From the NCBI RefSeq assembly GCF_013348805.1, contig NZ_CP054690.1, positions 5,022,001 through 5,086,000 on the forward strand: a stretch of 64,000 nt of DNA, in the 5' to 3' direction. The position numbers and the translations under genes were made by a program. Shown here piece by piece: positions 60,390-64,000 of the stretch. Within the stretch, counting starts at the first letter, position 1; each line of letters starts with the position of its first letter. The notes under the pieces were generated by a model. The model was not told the DNA's origin. It did not search any database and was given only the letters and a program-made list of their open reading frames with translations. Source of the DNA: Rhodococcus sp. W8901 (lineage in GTDB: Bacteria > Actinomycetota > Actinomycetes > Mycobacteriales > Mycobacteriaceae).

Positions 60390-62072
60390 TCACTTCTGGA
60401 TGGGCTTGGCGATTTCCTTCATGAGCAGGTCCGTCATCTTCAGTGCCCGATCGCCGCCGTCGGCGTCGGCGACGAACACCGCGAAGGCGAGGTCGCCGCG
60501 CGAACCGAAGAACCACCGGTCGCTGTCGTTGCCGGACGCGATCCCGATCAGATCGGGGTACTGCTTGAGGAAGGACGCCGGCCCGGTCTGGACGTTGTCG
60601 CGCATCGCGTTCCGCAACTGGTCGTTGACGTTCGCGGGAAGCGCGTCCTCGACGTTCTTCGCGGTGGCCTGCTGGCCCTCGACGATCATCGGCATCGGGG
60701 CACTGCCGCGGGCAACGGACGCCGCCACCATCGCGAGACCGAAGGGGCTCACCTGTGGCTCCGAACCGTTCTTCGACTTCATCACCTGGTCGACGCCCGA
60801 CTGTGACGCGGTGAGCACCGCCGTCTCCGGTTCGAGACCGGACATCTCGTAGTTCAGGCCGATGCCGAGCTGCCGTCCGGCGCGCTCGAGGTCGTCCTCA
60901 CTCACGTCCTTCGGGTCGACACCCGCCTGCAGCGCCGCGGCCTTGCGGACCAGATCCACCGAGTTGCCCGCCGGGTAGAGGCTCGAGAACGCGATGGGTC
61001 CCTGCTCGATCGCCTGATTGTTCTGCGCGGCAACGACGACCGCACCGGTCGACGGCCGGATCGCGACGATCGCGGAGGGGGTCCCGACGCTGACGACGGC
61101 ATTCTCCGCCGCCAACTGCAGCTGCGAGTCGATGGTGGCCTTGATGTCCGGCCCGGGAGGGCCCTGGTAGCCCACCTGCTGCTGCATCGCCCCGTCCGGC
61201 TCGACGACGTTGACCGCCCAACCGGCGGTGGCGTCGCGGTTCGCCTGCCACACCGTCCGCAGCGGGTCGAGCAGCGGTGTCACGATCCGGCGGTCGGTGG
61301 TGATGAGCTTGGGCTGCTTGTCGACGACGACGCCGGAGATGCCCTGGAGATCGCGTTCGAGGTATTGGAAGTCCTGGTCGCGCAACAACACCGCGACCAC
61401 CTTCTCCCCCGGCTTCTCCGCAAGATCCTTGCGCATCAGGTCCGCGGTCACGAGCGGGGCGACCGGCTCCAGCGCCTTCGCCAACCGATCGGTCGTCGCG
61501 ACCGGGTCTGGCATCGAGGACGGATCGAGCGTGATCGCGTTGATCGTCTGCTCCGCCATCAAGGGGTTACCCGCGCCGTCGAGCACGCGGGGTGGCGCGG
61601 CATCGGTACGGTCGTACCGGACCGTGCGCCCGTGTCCGAGCGCCGGCGCGAGCAGGGTCGGATCCCACGAGACCCGCCAGCCGACCGAGAGCTTCCGGAC
61701 GCCGCCGTCGACGTAATAGCTCCAGTCCTTGCCCTCGCCGAAGTTCCACGCGGTGTCGACGGTGAAGAATCCGGAATCGCCGTTGAGTTCCATGAACTGC
61801 GCGAGGGTCCACGTGGATTCCTTCGCGTCGAGTCCGTCGAACATCTGCTGGATGGATTCCTCGGCCGCGTTCGGGTAGGACGTCAACGACGCTGCGGCCG
61901 AGGCGTCCCGATCGTTCAAGGCCTGTACGAAACCGTTCACCACCGACTGCGCGCTCGCGTCGGACTTCTGTCCCACACAGGACACGAGCGCGACGGCCAG
62001 GACGGCCACGAGGCCGAGCGGCAGGGCGATCGCACAGCTACGCCGTAGGCGGGGCGAGGCTCGGAAACCCAT
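60390..62072 (-). CDS. Penicillin-binding-protein paralogue lacking all transpeptidase motifs
   Basis: The product is a 560-residue lipoprotein (signal peptide with lipobox LVSC, Cys32). An NTF2-like/MecA_N domain (~38-160) is followed by a linker domain and a transpeptidase-like domain (~310-560). It aligns along its length with the next gene (for example PSTGAVVVAAQ, SPFGLAMVAASVARGS, DLAFAVFVADAD). Where the active paralogue has STFK, this protein has NSVD (370-373), replacing the nucleophilic Ser and the Lys. The segment that carries SxN is deleted, and KTG reads ASG (512-514). It cannot be a transpeptidase by known chemistry. A scaffold or regulatory role is inferred. ATG 62072 follows GGGAGG. 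Confidence 0.85.
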   Translation of the reverse strand: MGFRASPRLRRSCAIALPLGLVAVLAVALVSCVGQKSDASAQSVVNGFVQALNDRDASAAASLTSYPNAAEESIQQMFDGLDAKESTWTLAQFMELNGDSGFFTVDTAWNFGEGKDWSYYVDGGVRKLSVGWRVSWDPTLLAPALGHGRTVRYDRTDAAPPRVLDGAGNPLMAEQTINAITLDPSSMPDPVATTDRLAKALEPVAPLVTADLMRKDLAEKPGEKVVAVLLRDQDFQYLERDLQGISGVVVDKQPKLITTDRRIVTPLLDPLRTVWQANRDATAGWAVNVVEPDGAMQQQVGYQGPPGPDIKATIDSQLQLAAENAVVSVGTPSAIVAIRPSTGAVVVAAQNNQAIEQGPIAFSSLYPAGNSVDLVRKAAALQAGVDPKDVSEDDLERAGRQLGIGLNYEMSGLEPETAVLTASQSGVDQVMKSKNGSEPQVSPFGLAMVAASVARGSAPMPMIVEGQQATAKNVEDALPANVNDQLRNAMRDNVQTGPASFLKQYPDLIGIASGNDSDRWFFGSRGDLAFAVFVADADGGDRALKMTDLLMKEIAKPIQK

Positions 62073-62214
62073 GGCCACAATCCTCCCGTTTGTCACATGC
62101 GTAACAAGCACGGATCGCCTACGAAGAAGTCACGATTGCGCCACTGTCGCCCAGTGCCTATATCTCCCCGTGACCATGCGAGCCCGACTCGAGACCTACC
62201 CGACCCCGGTGGAG

Positions 62215-63978
62215 CTACCGCAGGAAACGTCCGGCAGCGTCCAGCGCGGGGCCCGAACTATCCGCTCCCGCAACGAAAACCGCGAAAGCCAGGTCGTTGT
62301 CGATGCCCACGAACCATCCGTGTGAGCCTGTGCCAACACCGTACTCTGCCGTGCCCGTCTTGCCCTCGAGGTTCGGAAGATCGGCCAGAACCTTCGCGGT
62401 CCCGTCCGTGACCGTCTCGCGCATCATCGCCCGGAGGTCCTCGCCGACGGTGGCCGGCACCGGCGCCACGGTACGGTCGGCGGCGCCGGGCTGCCCGGCA
62501 ATGATCATCGGCGCCGGCGTGGAACCGTGGGCGATGGACGCGGCGACCAGCGCCATCCCGAACGGTGACGCCGTCACCTCGCCCTGGCCGATCGCCGACT
62601 CGACACGCTCGGCCGGGGTGTCGGCGGACGGCACGGTTCCGGTGACGGTGGTGAGCCCGGGTGTCGTGTAGTCCACGCCCAGACCGAACTGAAGCGCGGC
62701 CTGCTGCAGCGCATCCGGTGGCAGCGAGACGGCCAACCGCGCCATCGTCGTGTTGCACGAGTGTGCGAACGCCGAATGCAGCGGCACCGACCCCAGGTCG
62801 AAGTTGTCGTCGTTGGGGATCTGGCGGCCCTCGACGTTCTCGGTGCCCGGACAGGGCAGCACGGTATCGGGCGTGACCTTCCCGGCCTGCACCGCGGCCG
62901 ACGTCGTCACGGTCTTGAACGTCGACCCGGGCGGGTACAGCCCGGTCAGCGCGATCGCCCCCTGCGCGTCGGCCGCGGCGTTCTGCGCGACCGCGAGCAC
63001 CGCCCCGGTGGACGGCTGCAGCGCCACGATCGCGGCCGGTTGCGCCACGCCCGCGAGCGCGTCCTCGGCCGCGGTCTGCAGCCGCAGGTCCAGCGTCGTG
63101 TCGATCATCGGTGCCGGTGCCGCGTCCCGGCCCGCGAGCCGACGCGCCGTCCCGTCCGGGCCGACCATCTGGACCGCCCACCCGGCGGAGGCGTCCTGGC
63201 CCGCCTGCCACACGTTCGCGAGGTCACCGAACACCGGCGACGCCAGCGCCCGGTCGACGGTGAGCAGACGCGTCTGCTGCGCCAGGTCCACGCCCGGGAT
63301 CGCGGACAGCCGGTCTCGGATGGGTGCAATGTCGGATTCCCGCAACGTGATCGCGGTGGTCGGCTTGCCGTCGGCCTTCGCGAGCTCGCCGCGCAGCGAC
63401 TCCGCGGTGATCGTCGGCACGATCGGGGTGAGCAACGGCGCCACCGCTGCCGGGTCCGCCGACGGCTGTAGATTCACCAGGGTGACCATCTGCTCGGCCA
63501 TGATCGGCCGGCCGTCGGCGGCGCGCACCTCCGGTGGCCTGCCCGTGGTCGGGGTGAAGCGGACGGTCGAATCGGCACCCAACTCCGGGACGAGCAGCTC
63601 AGGAGTCCACGAGAGTTTCTGTTGCCCATCCAGATTCACGAGCGTTCCGTTGGTGGAGTAGGTCCAGTCCCGTCCGTCACCGAAATCCCAGTCGGCCTCG
63701 AGCGTGAACGCGTCCCCGCCCGTCGAGACGGTGAAGGAGTGCACCTGTGCGCCCAGTCCGTCGAACATCGCGGTGATCGCGGCGGACGCGGCGGCGGGAT
63801 CGCTCGTGAGGTCCGCGGCCGCCTGGACGTTGCCGCCCGCGAGCGCGTCGGCGAACTGCTGCTCCGGCGACGGCGCATCGCCGCCACCGCATCCCGCCAG
63901 CACGAGGGCGGACACCGCCGCCAGCGCGGTCAGTGACGTTCGGGGGCGCAACGGCAATCGCAAGGGCAATACGGACAT
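62215..63978 (-). CDS. Penicillin-binding lipoprotein, D,D-transpeptidase (Rv2864c-like)
   Basis: The 587-residue protein has a lipoprotein signal (LAGC, Cys30), an N-terminal NTF2-like/MecA_N domain (~36-145), a dimerisation/linker region and a C-terminal class B-type transpeptidase domain. All three active-site motifs are present: STFK (352-355), SCN (407-409) and KTG (540-542). It cross-links peptidoglycan on the outer face of the membrane and is a beta-lactam target. The domain order matches M. tuberculosis Rv2864c. The paralogue without motifs follows 142 bases downstream on the same strand. Confidence 0.92.
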   Translation of the reverse strand: MSVLPLRLPLRPRTSLTALAAVSALVLAGCGGGDAPSPEQQFADALAGGNVQAAADLTSDPAAASAAITAMFDGLGAQVHSFTVSTGGDAFTLEADWDFGDGRDWTYSTNGTLVNLDGQQKLSWTPELLVPELGADSTVRFTPTTGRPPEVRAADGRPIMAEQMVTLVNLQPSADPAAVAPLLTPIVPTITAESLRGELAKADGKPTTAITLRESDIAPIRDRLSAIPGVDLAQQTRLLTVDRALASPVFGDLANVWQAGQDASAGWAVQMVGPDGTARRLAGRDAAPAPMIDTTLDLRLQTAAEDALAGVAQPAAIVALQPSTGAVLAVAQNAAADAQGAIALTGLYPPGSTFKTVTTSAAVQAGKVTPDTVLPCPGTENVEGRQIPNDDNFDLGSVPLHSAFAHSCNTTMARLAVSLPPDALQQAALQFGLGVDYTTPGLTTVTGTVPSADTPAERVESAIGQGEVTASPFGMALVAASIAHGSTPAPMIIAGQPGAADRTVAPVPATVGEDLRAMMRETVTDGTAKVLADLPNLEGKTGTAEYGVGTGSHGWFVGIDNDLAFAVFVAGADSSGPALDAAGRFLR

Positions 63979-64000
63979 GCCCTGATGATGCCCCAGAAAC

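Noticed and set aside
60372-60396. Short tandem repeat of TCACTTCAC at the end of the PBP paralogue gene
   Set aside because: Fewer than three copies overlapping a stop codon; too short to call a functional repeat or CRISPR.

Overview
The window is high-GC DNA of a mycolic-acid-containing actinobacterium, most likely Rhodococcus/Prescottella or a close relative. The reasons are an mmpL3 gene in a gene order collinear with the mycobacterial Rv0204-Rv0211 block, a second block matching Rv0223-Rv0226 (membrane protein, glycosyltransferase, methyltransferase, aldehyde dehydrogenase), GTP-dependent PEP carboxykinase, frequent GTG starts, and promoters that look leaderless. The assignment rests on recognised protein families and gene order; no database search was run.

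Layout. 0-5.7 kb: envelope-type membrane protein, glycosyltransferase, methyltransferase, ROK kinase and aldehyde dehydrogenase, then a 34-residue small gene. 6.2-9.9 kb: a cation diffusion facilitator, a KimA-like potassium importer and a secreted protein of unknown function. 10-14.6 kb: an SDR gene interrupted by an in-frame stop, cysE-cysK, a long inverted repeat and pckA. 14.9-26.6 kb: the mmpL3 neighbourhood (calcium-loop protein, a P-loop/coiled-coil pair, trmB, NYN protein, mmpL3, DUF1707 protein, AI-2E-family permease, membrane adenylate cyclase, LPG-synthase-like membrane protein). 26.6-29.2 kb: a GntR regulator divergent from leuA. Between them lie a FadR-type operator, a probable leaderless 14-codon leader peptide and an attenuator-like hairpin. 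29.3-31.5 kb: a yceI gene, a secreted anchored protein and a decayed second copy of the yceI 3' end.

31.5-43 kb: a phenylacetate (paa) catabolic island. paaZ, an EthD-like gene and paaI run leftward; paaF-paaH-paaG and paaABCDE-paaK run rightward; a TetR regulator closes the island. Four near-identical ACCG-N6-CGGT sites mark its promoters. No complete thiolase (paaJ) is present; a 31-codon ORF just before paaF vaguely resembles a thiolase N-terminus.

43-48 kb: two parallel modules, each made of a dehydrogenase, a ChrR/dihydroxyacetophenone-dioxygenase-like cupin and a LysR regulator. They may form an uncharacterised route for diols or alpha-hydroxyketones beside the paa genes, and are the strongest candidate here for an undescribed system. 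48-57 kb: a secreted phospholipase C, small membrane proteins, a POT peptide transporter and an acyl-CoA dehydrogenase/phosphotransferase/SDR operon. 57-60.3 kb: an M48-type peptidase, a TetR regulator, an extradiol-type dioxygenase and a MarR regulator. 60.4-64 kb: two tandem penicillin-binding lipoproteins. One is intact; its paralogue has lost all three catalytic motifs. No tRNA, rRNA, CRISPR array, insertion sequence or integrase was seen.
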